Below the pieces are notes generated by a model, which ran no database searches, had not been told where the DNA came from, and worked only from the letters and a program-made list of their open reading frames with translations. A stretch of 64,000 nucleotides of DNA, from the NCBI RefSeq assembly GCF_001281385.1, contig NZ_CP006911.1, positions 992,001 to 1,056,000 of the forward strand. The letters run 5' to 3'. Every line of letters begins with the position of its first letter. The first letter of the stretch is position 1. This DNA comes from Candidatus Pseudothioglobus singularis PS1 (GTDB lineage: Bacteria > Pseudomonadota > Gammaproteobacteria > PS1 > Pseudothioglobaceae). The translations under genes and the position numbers were made by a program. Below are positions 17,200 to 25,617 of this stretch, piece after piece.

Positions 17200-17970
17200 T
17201 TATCCTGTAACTGCAACGCCGCCATCTACCACTAATGCCTGTCCAGTCATCATTCGAGATGCATTGGAAGCCAAGAATAATGCTGAGTCAATTAAATCAT
17301 TAGGCATTAGGTGCTCCTTAATGCATTGTTTTTCCATAGTAACTGCCAAATCTTTTTCATTGGCCCAAAGCTTTAACTGTCTCTCAGTTAGAACCCATCC
17401 AGGAATCAGCGTATTCACTCTAATTCCATCAGGACCAAGCTCTCTCGCTAAACTCCTGGTAAGGCCTGTAATTCCAGCTTTAGAAGTAACATAAGCAGGT
17501 AGCCCAGCATTTCCTGTTAAATAGGAGTTAGATGAAAAATTAATGATGCTACCACCACCCTGAGACTTCATCATTGGAGCTACAGCTTGAGCTGAAAAGA
17601 AATGTGGCTTTAAATTAATATTGATTGCCTCATCCCATTCTGCTGAGGTCATCTCCTCAAGCGTGTGACGAGTATCATTTGCCGCATTATTAATGAGCAC
17701 ATTTATTCCACCGTTGACTTTGCTTGCATGAGCTATTGCGTTCTTTAGATCATCTGTTCGAGTAATATCGCATTTTATAAATAATGGCTTGTACTTATAC
17801 TGTGAAGAAACTTTGCTTAAAAATTCATCACAATCAGACCTTTGAACAAAGGCTACTTTGGCTCCTTGAGATAAAAATCCTTCAGTAATGGAGGCGCCAA
17901 TCCCAGAGCCTCCTCCAGTTATAAAAACAGAAGTATCTTCTAAATCTTTAAAGGTTGCATAATTTTGCAT
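17200..17970 (-). CDS. SDR-family sugar dehydrogenase (probable D-galactose 1-dehydrogenase)
   Basis: This 256-aa short-chain dehydrogenase/reductase has the NAD-binding TGGGSGIG (18-25), NNAA near 94-97 and catalytic Ser147, Tyr160 and Lys164 (YVTSK). The pathway needs an oxidation of galactose to galactonolactone, and this is the only dehydrogenase in the operon, so galactose 1-dehydrogenase is the natural role. Sequence alone cannot separate galactose from arabinose or fucose. The gene overlaps the dehydratase gene by one base and lies six bases before dgoK. Confidence 0.82.
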   Translation of the reverse strand: MQNYATFKDLEDTSVFITGGGSGIGASITEGFLSQGAKVAFVQRSDCDEFLSKVSSQYKYKPLFIKCDITRTDDLKNAIAHASKVNGGINVLINNAANDTRHTLEEMTSAEWDEAININLKPHFFSAQAVAPMMKSQGGGSIINFSSNSYLTGNAGLPAYVTSKAGITGLTRSLARELGPDGIRVNTLIPGWVLTERQLKLWANEKDLAVTMEKQCIKEHLMPNDLIDSALFLASNASRMMTGQALVVDGGVAVTG

Positions 17971-19685
17971 TAGTGTGATTCTCGCGATGGTAGGCGGGTA
18001 TCTTTTCCCACCAGAAAGTCTAAGTCTGCACCTTTGTCAGCCTGCATGACGTTATCAATATAAAGCTTTGCATAGCCGCGAGTGTAGTTCTCTTTTGGCT
18101 GCTTTCTAGATTTTAAGCGCTTTTCAATTTCAGATTCTGGAACGAGAAGCTCAAGCAAGCCTTGACTCACATTAATTTGAATTCGATCGCCAGTCTCAAC
18201 AATTGAAATCGGTCCACCCACATTTGCCTCAGGAGCAACATGAAGAACTATGGTTCCAAATGCTGTGCCTGACATTCGTGCATCTGAAATACGAATCATA
18301 TCCCTCACGCCCTGCTCAACAAGTACCTTAGGGATTGGCATATTGCCAACTTCTGGCATTCCAGGATAGCCCTTGGGGCCACACCCTTTTAGAACTAGAA
18401 TTGTATTTTTTGTAACAGGAAGATCAGGCCTATCAATATTAGCTTTCATATCCTCAATATCTTCAAATACATACGCCAAGCCTTCATGCTTAAGCAAATC
18501 TTCTGTTGCAGCTGCTGGCTTAATGATTGCACCATCTGGCGCTAAGTTTCCTCTAAGAACCTTTAAGCCAGCAGATGCTTTAAGAGGGGCGTTAAAAGTT
18601 TTAATGACATCTTTATTTAATATTTCAGCCTCATCAAAATAATGAGTAATGTCTTTATTGAGAATTGTATTTGCTGGCTTAATATGGCTTCTGATCTGAT
18701 CCATAACAGCTGGGATACCACCTGCATAACAAAAATCTTCCATAAGATATTTGCCTGAAGGCATCAGATTGACTAGCAATGGAATATCTTCAGCCTTTTC
18801 GAAGTCTGCTAAGTTAAGCTCAATTTCTGCCCTTCCTGCTAACGCCAATAAGTGAATAACTGAATTTGTAGATCCACCAATCGCACTGTTAAGGGTGATT
18901 GCGTTTTGGAAGCTTTCTTTGGTTAAAACTTTTGACAAGTTGAGCTCCTCTTCAACCATCTCTACAATTCTTTTTCCAGATAAATGAGCAAGCGTCATTC
19001 TCCTTGCGTCAACTGCTGGAAGTGTGGCATTAGTTGGCAAACTAAGGCCCATTCCTTCAACAAGACTGGCCATCGTAGAAGCTGTTCCCATTGTCATACA
19101 AACTCCAGACGAGCGGCTCATCCCAGTTTCAGCAGCCATAAATTCTTTTAATGTCATATCTCCAGCTCTTACCTCTTCTGAAAAACGCCATACATCGGTA
19201 CCAGAGCCAATATCTTGTCCTTTATATTTGCCATTAAGCATGGGGCCTGAAGAAACAACAATAGTTGGCAAATCGACACTTGCCGCACCCATCAGTTGCC
19301 CAGGTGTCGTTTTATCACAGCCGCCCAATAGAACAACCCCATCTATTCCATATGCTCTAATACTCTCCTCTACATCCATCGATAAAAGATTTCTAAATAA
19401 CATAGCGGTAGGTTTCATTTGAGTCTCACCTAAAGACATCACTGGAAACTCTAGAGGCACACCCCCTGCCTCCCAAACACCTCGCTTTACTCCTTCTGCT
19501 AGTTTTCTTAAGCCAGCATTGCAAGGGGTAAGCTCTGACCAGGTATTACATATTCCGATAATTGGTCGACCGTCGAAAACATGGTCTGGAAGGCCTTGAC
19601 TCTTCATCCAGCTGCGATGAATAAAGCCATCTTTATCCATTTTTCCGTACCAGTTTGATGAGCGTCGTTTGTTAGTTTTACTCAT
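17970..19685 (-). CDS. IlvD/Edd-family sugar-acid dehydratase (probable galactonate dehydratase)
   Basis: This [2Fe-2S]-dependent aldonic acid dehydratase (571 aa) is predicted to make 2-keto-3-deoxygalactonate. Cys55 (TPCN), Cys123 (GGCDKTTPGQ) and Cys196 (SGVCMTMG) have the spacing of the cluster ligands in characterised arabinonate dehydratases. It replaces the enolase-fold DgoD usual in enteric galactonate pathways. The neighbouring dgoK and KDPGal aldolase genes point to galactonate; related IlvD-type enzymes also take arabinonate, xylonate or fuconate. It overlaps the alpha-galactosidase gene by four bases. Confidence 0.87.
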   Translation of the reverse strand: MSKTNKRRSSNWYGKMDKDGFIHRSWMKSQGLPDHVFDGRPIIGICNTWSELTPCNAGLRKLAEGVKRGVWEAGGVPLEFPVMSLGETQMKPTAMLFRNLLSMDVEESIRAYGIDGVVLLGGCDKTTPGQLMGAASVDLPTIVVSSGPMLNGKYKGQDIGSGTDVWRFSEEVRAGDMTLKEFMAAETGMSRSSGVCMTMGTASTMASLVEGMGLSLPTNATLPAVDARRMTLAHLSGKRIVEMVEEELNLSKVLTKESFQNAITLNSAIGGSTNSVIHLLALAGRAEIELNLADFEKAEDIPLLVNLMPSGKYLMEDFCYAGGIPAVMDQIRSHIKPANTILNKDITHYFDEAEILNKDVIKTFNAPLKASAGLKVLRGNLAPDGAIIKPAAATEDLLKHEGLAYVFEDIEDMKANIDRPDLPVTKNTILVLKGCGPKGYPGMPEVGNMPIPKVLVEQGVRDMIRISDARMSGTAFGTIVLHVAPEANVGGPISIVETGDRIQINVSQGLLELLVPESEIEKRLKSRKQPKENYTRGYAKLYIDNVMQADKGADLDFLVGKDTRLPSRESH

Positions 19686-21763
19686 GCAGCTATATCTCCC
19701 TCAATGACCAACATATTTGCAGGAAAAACTTTAGGAAGTTGTATACCTTGAGTCATCAAAAATTGACCACTTAGCTTTAATGTTTTGGTTAAAAGACCCT
19801 CTTCCAATTTACTCAACGAATTAATTTCTTTTTTGTTAACAAGAGAAACATTATACATCGTCATTGGGTTTAACCCCTCAAGCAACAAAGGAGTTGGAGA
19901 GCTAAATTTTGATGAAATACTTTGGCCCACAAAAACTACAAAATGATCTAGGCTAGCGTTAACTTGAATTTCAGCCATCACACTTTCATCAATACTGGGT
20001 AAACGGAAAATACTCGCCTCTACCATCCATTGGCGGTTGGCCTTCCACCAGGTAGTTACTGATTTAAGTAAGTCTTTGTCTTGTGAGTTCAATTCACGAG
20101 GATCCATTTCAAAACCCATGTGTCTTTGGGCGGCAACCCAAGCCCTAAATGACATAGATAATTCGCGTCCAGAGGTGTGGCAAATCTTAGGACCTACATG
20201 ACTTCCAGTTACAGATATAGGAAGCCACAACAAAGCTTCATGTTGAATACGTAGCCTTTCTAGAGCATCATTACTGTCTGACAGCCAAACCCTTTGAGCA
20301 TATCTCAAAATACCATAATCAATGCGGCCACCGCCTGAGGAACAAGACTCAATCTCAACCTCTGGGTGTGAGTCACGAATCCGGTTCAGAAGCAGGTAAA
20401 GAGATCGTGTTTGGGACGCATCTGGATAGGGCAAAACTCGATTATGATCCCACTTAATATATTCAATTGGATAAACTTCAAGCAAAGCGCTGACCCTCTC
20501 AAAGAGATAATCTTGAACCTCTTTCAATGAGATATCAAGAACTAACTGGCCTCTTCCAAGCAATTGATCCTCATCTCCCATGATCCAATTTGGATGCTGA
20601 CGATACAAGTCGCTATCAGGACTCACCATTTCTGGCTCAAACCATAACCCAAAAGTCATACCCAGAGACTGAATATGATTAACCAATGGGCTTAGCCCAT
20701 GTGGATATTTAATTTCATCAACAGTCCAGTCGCCAAGGCTAGAATGGGCATTATGGCGACCCTTAAACCATCCATCATCCAGTACAAATCTCTCAGCTCC
20801 AATATCAAAAGCGAGGCTTGCTATTTCTTTTAATTGGTCAACATTATGGTCAAAATAGATAGCCTCCCAGCAATTGTAATGGACAGGTCTCAATTTATCC
20901 TTAGAAAAATTAACAATAGATTCTGCTACATGCGATCTAAATGCCTTACCAATTCCACTTAATCCCTCTGAAGAGTGACTAATAAATAATTCTGCCGTTT
21001 CAAAACTCTTACCCGGACTAAGCTCACTATTTTCAGTATTACCAAATTGAATCTGTCTTCGTCCATCTGGAAGCTGCTCTGCTATCATTCGATGCCCGCC
21101 AGACCAGCCATAATGAAAACCATAGCAAGAACCTAAATTTTCTGAGCAAGCCTTAGAAGGAATGATTAAACCAGGGAAATTAGCGTGGCTCGTTGTGCCA
21201 GATCTTGACTCCCTCATGTGCACTCCTGTGACCCACGGTGTTAATTGTTTTCTGAATTCTCCGCCCCACTGTCCTCCATAATCAATCATCTCATTACTGC
21301 TCTGAGAAGCAGCAATAACAGGGGTAGACAACCACTCCATATTGATTGGATTGTCACTTTCAATCTTGGCACTCAAAGCAAAAATATCATTACTTGAATA
21401 GGCAGTTATTGAAGCTATATAGGTTAAGCCTAGTGCTTTGTCAATATAGGTCAAAGCTAGTAGGTTATTATTAACCACTTCACTTTGAAAAATAAAATGA
21501 GGCGATAGGATTTGACCATTAATATCTCTTATCTTGCATCCAAGCTGTCCAGTAAAGTTAGCAGACTGTTCAGGAAGGATTGATAGATCAGGAACCTTAT
21601 CTAATAAGTTATCACCCCAATCTTTTTTGGAGGCTTCAATTAGATCTTCTAAACTTTCATCGCCCGGTAATTTCTGACCCCAATAAATTAGGCACGGAAC
21701 CCTATTGTCCAAAGATGACAATACTAGCGTTTGGTTATCAGTATCTAGGCGCCAGTGTTTCAT
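19682..21763 (-). CDS. GH36 alpha-galactosidase
   Basis: This retaining alpha-galactosidase (693 aa) has the complete family architecture: an N-terminal beta-sandwich, a catalytic barrel with FVLDDGWFKGR and GLWFEPEMV, the nucleophile Asp439 in KWDHNR, the SCSSGGGR substrate loop (473-480) and acid/base Asp496 in WLSDSNDA. No signal peptide is visible, so it acts on sugars after import. It follows the permease genes directly (one-base overlap) and precedes the dehydratase. Candidate substrates are alpha-galactosyl-glycerol (floridoside), the terminal alpha-1,6-galactose of digalactosyl-glycerol, or raffinose-type sugars; the context does not decide, though nearby glpK favours glycerol glycosides. 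Confidence 0.93.
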   Translation of the reverse strand: MKHWRLDTDNQTLVLSSLDNRVPCLIYWGQKLPGDESLEDLIEASKKDWGDNLLDKVPDLSILPEQSANFTGQLGCKIRDINGQILSPHFIFQSEVVNNNLLALTYIDKALGLTYIASITAYSSNDIFALSAKIESDNPINMEWLSTPVIAASQSSNEMIDYGGQWGGEFRKQLTPWVTGVHMRESRSGTTSHANFPGLIIPSKACSENLGSCYGFHYGWSGGHRMIAEQLPDGRRQIQFGNTENSELSPGKSFETAELFISHSSEGLSGIGKAFRSHVAESIVNFSKDKLRPVHYNCWEAIYFDHNVDQLKEIASLAFDIGAERFVLDDGWFKGRHNAHSSLGDWTVDEIKYPHGLSPLVNHIQSLGMTFGLWFEPEMVSPDSDLYRQHPNWIMGDEDQLLGRGQLVLDISLKEVQDYLFERVSALLEVYPIEYIKWDHNRVLPYPDASQTRSLYLLLNRIRDSHPEVEIESCSSGGGRIDYGILRYAQRVWLSDSNDALERLRIQHEALLWLPISVTGSHVGPKICHTSGRELSMSFRAWVAAQRHMGFEMDPRELNSQDKDLLKSVTTWWKANRQWMVEASIFRLPSIDESVMAEIQVNASLDHFVVFVGQSISSKFSSPTPLLLEGLNPMTMYNVSLVNKKEINSLSKLEEGLLTKTLKLSGQFLMTQGIQLPKVFPANMLVIEGDIAA

Positions 21764-22611
21764 TACTTCACAGCTCCTAAAGTTAAACCAGCAATAAAAT
21801 GCTTCTGCATTAAAAAGAACATTAGTACTGGAGGTAGGGCTGCTATTATCGAGCCAGCCGATACAAGATGCTGATTATAAACCCATTGTCCATTAAGAGA
21901 GTTTAAGCCTGCTGTAACAGGCATTGCATCTGCACCCTGAGTTAACACAAGAGCCCAAAAATAATCATTCCAAATAAATGTAAAAATAAGAACTGACAAA
22001 GCCGCCATGGCTGGTCGCATCAATGGAAGAACGACATACCAAAAAATTTTAAACTCCGACACGCCTTCAACCCTAGCTGCCTCAATTAGCTCAAATGGAA
22101 GAGCGCGAATAAAGTTGCGCATGAAAAAGGTACAAAAGCCAGTCTGAAATGCAATATGAAAAACAACCAGCCCCCAAACTGAGTTATACAATCCAAGAGA
22201 GAGTGATAGGTCTCTTACGGGAACCATGAGTATTTGAAAAGGAATAAAGTTGCCAGCAACAAACATAAAAAAGACAAATAGGTTCAGTTTGAAACGGTAA
22301 ACACCCAGTGCAAAACCTGTAAGGCTTGATAAAACTAATGCGCCAATCACGGTTGGAATAGTTATTTTAAAACTATTTAAAATGTAGTAACCAAGGGGAG
22401 AATCTGTAAAAACAGCGGTGTAGTTTTCAATAAAGTTAATTGAAGTTGGCATTCCCCAGTAGTTTCCTGAATTAATATCTGCTCCAGAGCGTATCGAAGT
22501 TAAAGCGACAGCTATGAGCGGAAGAAGCCAAATAATAATAGATAGAGGAAGTGCTATCTTGTAGATCAGTTGAGTTGATGGCTTGGTTCTCTCAATGGGT
22601 GTTGGAAACAT
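21763..22611 (-). CDS. Galactoside ABC transporter permease (MalG type)
   Basis: This inner-membrane permease of 282 aa, a normal family length, has six predicted helices. Its EAA loop reads IEAARVEGVSEFKIFWYVVL. The C-terminal membrane segment ends in GLTLGAVK, as in many MalG-type proteins. It pairs with the upstream MalF-type permease (gap of two bases) and overlaps the alpha-galactosidase gene by one base. It is predicted to import the galactoside degraded by the operon. Confidence 0.92.
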   Translation of the reverse strand: MFPTPIERTKPSTQLIYKIALPLSIIIWLLPLIAVALTSIRSGADINSGNYWGMPTSINFIENYTAVFTDSPLGYYILNSFKITIPTVIGALVLSSLTGFALGVYRFKLNLFVFFMFVAGNFIPFQILMVPVRDLSLSLGLYNSVWGLVVFHIAFQTGFCTFFMRNFIRALPFELIEAARVEGVSEFKIFWYVVLPLMRPAMAALSVLIFTFIWNDYFWALVLTQGADAMPVTAGLNSLNGQWVYNQHLVSAGSIIAALPPVLMFFLMQKHFIAGLTLGAVK

Positions 22612-22613
22612 AA

Positions 22614-23501
22614 CTAACCGCCCTTCTCATCTTTATAGAGTCTGTAAAGTATCATGGCAATATAAATCATCATAATTAACAACAAAACAACGGCAATAGC
22701 AGCGCCATATCCCATTCGAAATCCATATTCTGAGAAAGCCTTCTCATACATATAGTAAGCAAGAACCCTACTGGATCCCCACGGGCCACCACCAGTCATA
22801 ATATCAATTAAATCAAATGACCTTAATGCGCCTATTATTGTTACAACAACTGCAATAAAGGTTGCAGGTTTGAGCTGCGGTAATATGACGTACCACAACA
22901 TTCTCCAGCCTCTCGCGTTATCGATTCGACCGGCCTCAATTTGTTCTGGATCAACAGAGTTTAGACCCGTTAAGTAGAGAATCATACAATATGCTGTTTG
23001 AGGCCATAAACCGGCAGCAATAATGCCGTAAGTCACATAATCCTCTTCAGCAAGAATAGCGATGGTGTCAAAACCAAAAAATTCTAAGATAATATTTAAA
23101 AGGCCATTTGAAGGGTCATAAAACCAACTAAAAACTAATCCAACAACTACCTGAGAAATAACAAATGGAAAGAAGAATATAGATTTATAGATTCTAATGC
23201 CTCTGACTGTTTGATTAAGAAATAAGGCTGCAAAAAGGCCTGCAGGAACCGCTAATAAGTATAAAACAAGCCAAATAACGTTATTTTTTAATGAAACAAA
23301 AAAGTACTCATCATCCATCAACTCAATATAGTTTTCAACACCAATATAGGTCTTTGTTCCAAGGCCATTCCATTGATAGAAGCTTAAACTGATTGATTGG
23401 AAAATTGGGAAAATAACATACAGAGAAAACATGAATATCCCTGGAGCTAAAAAAATCCAAGGCGCTATCTTCAGTTGGTTATTTTTCCAGTAAGAATACA
23501 T
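22614..23501 (-). CDS. Galactoside ABC transporter permease (MalF type)
   Basis: The 295-aa partner permease has six hydrophobic helices and the EAA-type loop EAGRIDNARGWRMLWYVILP followed by QLKPA. The loop has Gly in place of the second Ala, a variation seen in this family. A hairpin separates it from the upstream binding-protein gene, so its expression is probably lower than that of the binding protein. Substrate as inferred for the operon. Confidence 0.92.
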   Translation of the reverse strand: MYSYWKNNQLKIAPWIFLAPGIFMFSLYVIFPIFQSISLSFYQWNGLGTKTYIGVENYIELMDDEYFFVSLKNNVIWLVLYLLAVPAGLFAALFLNQTVRGIRIYKSIFFFPFVISQVVVGLVFSWFYDPSNGLLNIILEFFGFDTIAILAEEDYVTYGIIAAGLWPQTAYCMILYLTGLNSVDPEQIEAGRIDNARGWRMLWYVILPQLKPATFIAVVVTIIGALRSFDLIDIMTGGGPWGSSRVLAYYMYEKAFSEYGFRMGYGAAIAVVLLLIMMIYIAMILYRLYKDEKGG

Positions 23502-23524
23502 GCAGATTCAATATTAAAAATATT

Positions 23525-23564
23525 AAAAAAAAAGTCCCGTGTCAAGAATACTTGAACACGGGAC
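23525..23564 (-). terminator. Strong hairpin with U-tract between binding protein and permease genes
   Basis: The arms GTCCCGTGT (23534-23542) and ACACGGGAC (23556-23564) are perfect, extended by CAAG/CTTG. They are followed on the minus strand by an uninterrupted run of about nine T. This has the full form of an intrinsic terminator. It lies inside the operon, so partial read-through must supply the permeases and enzymes unless another promoter exists. Confidence 0.85.
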
Positions 23565-23582
23565 ATAGTAAAACCTTATTGA

Positions 23583-24821
23583 TTAATAAAGTTTTTGACG
23601 AGCTTTTTCTAGACGCTCTAGAATTTTCTCTAAACGCTCTGGCTTAACCATGAACTCTTGAAAAGCTTCCATACCAATTGAAGCCATTTCTGCTTTTGTG
23701 TCACGATCATAGAACTGAGCAACACCACCAGGTGCGTCATTATTAAGCATATTGAACGCTTGGTTTAGGAACTTGTCATCAGTCACACCTGCGCCAGAAT
23801 TTGTAGGCAGCTGACCTAACGCTTTATTCCAAGCCGTCTGAACATCAGGACGTGCAGCATATGCTAGGAAACGCTTAGCATCAACTGGGTTTTTAGCGCC
23901 AGCAGTTAGATGAATCGTATCAGTAGGTGCTTCCTCAGCCATTGGAACTCCCGGAGTAATTGCAGGGAACTGGAATAAACCTAGAGAGCTGTCATCTAGA
24001 CCTAACTCTTTTAATGGAGCAACAGCAAAGTTACCCATTACATACATAGCGGCCTCACCATTAGCCATTGGAGCTAAAGCTTCCTGCCAGCTAAGTGCAG
24101 CATGATTCTCAAGGAAGAAACCACCATCAATTAGCTGTTGATAGTTTGCCATTGTTGCGCGCACTCTATCATCAGTCCAAGCAATGTCACCACTCGTTAA
24201 TGCCATATGAAATTCATAACCGTTTGTACGAAGGTTTAAGTAGTCAAATACTCCACCCGCAGTCCAAAGATACTTGGTTCCAATAGTAATTGGGGTAATG
24301 CCGTTAGCTTTTAAAGTTTCACCAGCAGCCATAAACTCATCCCAATTAGTAGGAACAGCAATACCTAGGTTTTCGAAGATATCTTGACGGTAGTAGACTC
24401 CCCAGTTGTAGTAAGTGTAAGGGATACCCCATTTCTGGCCATCCATAGTCATACCTGGAGCTGAAGAAGCCATCAATGAATATAGACCTTGGTCAGCCCA
24501 TACATCATCAATTGGAGCAAAAAGACCAGCTTCAACAAATGGAGCCATTCTATTTCCTGCATACCAGAAAGCAATATCAGGTGCATCAGCACTAAGGAAG
24601 TTACGTATTGCAGCCTTGTAACCTTCATGATCAAAAAGGTTATAAACAACATCTACGTCCGGGTTTTCAGCTTCAAATCCATCAATAACAGCCTGGAAAG
24701 CAGCTTTTGGTGCTGGATCTGACGTGTCACCATTGATGACGAGTGTTCCAGCAACAGCAGAAGTACCAGCCAGGATTCCAGCTAGCGCTAAAGCTATTTG
24801 ATTTTTAAAAATTTTTTTCAC
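23583..24821 (-). CDS. Periplasmic galactoside-binding protein of ABC importer
   Basis: This family 1 solute-binding protein has 412 aa with a clear signal peptide (MKKIFKNQIALALAGILAG, cleavage near AVA-GTL). The mature part carries the lobe features of glycoside-binding proteins (LSADAPDIAFWYAGNRM, NWDEFMAAGETLKANGI, GEAAMYVMGNF). It heads the minus-strand galactoside operon and is followed by a terminator-like hairpin. The start is supported by the signal peptide and an upstream AGGAGAT ribosome-binding site. The ligand is probably a galactosyl-glycerol or an oligogalactoside. Confidence 0.92.
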   Translation of the reverse strand: MKKIFKNQIALALAGILAGTSAVAGTLVINGDTSDPAPKAAFQAVIDGFEAENPDVDVVYNLFDHEGYKAAIRNFLSADAPDIAFWYAGNRMAPFVEAGLFAPIDDVWADQGLYSLMASSAPGMTMDGQKWGIPYTYYNWGVYYRQDIFENLGIAVPTNWDEFMAAGETLKANGITPITIGTKYLWTAGGVFDYLNLRTNGYEFHMALTSGDIAWTDDRVRATMANYQQLIDGGFFLENHAALSWQEALAPMANGEAAMYVMGNFAVAPLKELGLDDSSLGLFQFPAITPGVPMAEEAPTDTIHLTAGAKNPVDAKRFLAYAARPDVQTAWNKALGQLPTNSGAGVTDDKFLNQAFNMLNNDAPGGVAQFYDRDTKAEMASIGMEAFQEFMVKPERLEKILERLEKARQKLY

Positions 24822-24912
24822 TTTTTATCTCCTATTATTTAAAAAAGTAAACTTCTTATTGATTACATACTTGTTGTGATGAAATTCACCTAAATATGAC
24901 AAATCAATAGTT

Positions 24913-24940
24913 AGTATACATAAATATGAATACATGTGAA
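24913..24940 (-). promoter_or_regulatory. Predicted promoter of the galactoside operon
   Basis: On the minus strand TTCACA (24935-24940) and TATACT (24913-24918) are 16 bp apart, about 95 bp upstream of the binding-protein ATG. The -10 sits in ATGTATACT, shared with the promoters near 3943 and 10959. The 17-bp dyad lies 48 bp upstream of this -10. Confidence 0.55.
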
Positions 24941-24966
24941 TATATTTGTCCAACTATTAGTACCTT

Positions 24967-24983
24967 GTTCCATTATATGAAAC
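24967..24983. promoter_or_regulatory. Shared 17-bp dyad, copy 3 (candidate IclR operator)
   Basis: GTTCCATTATATGAAAC differs from copy 1 (3998-4014) at one base. The similarity extends outward (GTAC a few bases before, T after). Its distance to the -10 of the downstream binding-protein gene, 48 bp, is almost the same as in copy 1 (49 bp). This position above the promoter suits activation. Confidence 0.65.
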
Positions 24984-25083
24984 TTATCAAAAAAAACATA
25001 GTAAATTCAACAATATCACCTTCTAAAAAAAATAATCGATTAAAGTGTAAAATGGCAATATTGATTTATAGGAGATAAATATC

Positions 25084-25293
25084 ATGGGCATGCCAGGACC
25101 ATTCGAACTCATTATTATTCTAGTCATTGTGCTTCTTATTTTTGGTGGTAAAAGGCTAAAAAATATCGGTAACGAACTTGGAGGCGCTATTAAAGGCTTC
25201 AAATCATCTATGAAAGAATCTGAAAAAGATGACAAAGAAGACATCATTGAAGCAAAGGTAGAAGCTGAAGATGACTCGTCTGATAAAAAATAA
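25084..25293 (+). CDS. tatA: Twin-arginine translocase subunit TatA
   Basis: This small membrane protein (69 aa) forms the protein-conducting part of the Tat system, which exports folded proteins. It has one N-terminal transmembrane segment ([19 protein letters not shown]), the FGGKRL hinge typical of TatA, an amphipathic helix ([15 protein letters not shown]) and an acidic tail. A GGAGATAAATATC ribosome-binding region precedes the ATG. It is the first gene of tatABC, divergent from the galactoside operon. Confidence 0.95.
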   Translation: MGMPGPFELIIILVIVLLIFGGKRLKNIGNELGGAIKGFKSSMKESEKDDKEDIIEAKVEAEDDSSDKK

Positions 25294-25317
25294 ACATTTT
25301 CTAAAGTATAAACTAGG

Positions 25318-25617
25318 ATGTTTGATTTTGGCTTCTGGGAAATTGCAATAATTGGGATCATCACTCTAATTGTTGTAGGTCCAGAGAAAATGCCCTCACT
25401 TGCTCGAAAAGCAGGTCTCTACTTTGGTAAATTTAATAAATTTTTAAATAAAATTAAATCTGACATCAATGAAGAGCTAAAAGTGGATGAGTTCAAAGAG
25501 CAAGTCTCAATGGATCAAGAAAAAATATCGCTTTCAGAAGTGGCGGAGGAAGTGCGTTCCAGCATTCATTCTCTTGAAGAAGATAATTTTCTCTCGAAAG
25601 AAGACTTAAAAAAATAA
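25318..25617 (+). CDS. tatB: Twin-arginine translocase subunit TatB
   Basis: This Tat receptor subunit (99 aa) binds the signal peptide together with TatC. It begins MFDFGFWEIAIIGIITLIVVGPEKMP, split here as a membrane segment of about 18 residues followed by the TatB-specific GPEKMP hinge and an amphipathic helix. A charged tail follows. It lies 24 bases after tatA, and the tatC ATG follows its stop directly. Confidence 0.95.
   Translation: MFDFGFWEIAIIGIITLIVVGPEKMPSLARKAGLYFGKFNKFLNKIKSDINEELKVDEFKEQVSMDQEKISLSEVAEEVRSSIHSLEEDNFLSKEDLKK

Noticed and set aside
19024-19422. 132-codon plus-strand ORF antisense to the dehydratase
   Set aside because: This is a shadow of the IlvD-family gene, whose iron-sulfur cysteines and motifs are intact.
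12890-24821. Lactose (lac) operon interpretation
   Set aside because: The beta-galactosidase is GH42, not LacZ, no lactose permease is present, and an alpha-galactosidase plus oxidative galactose route dominates the operon.
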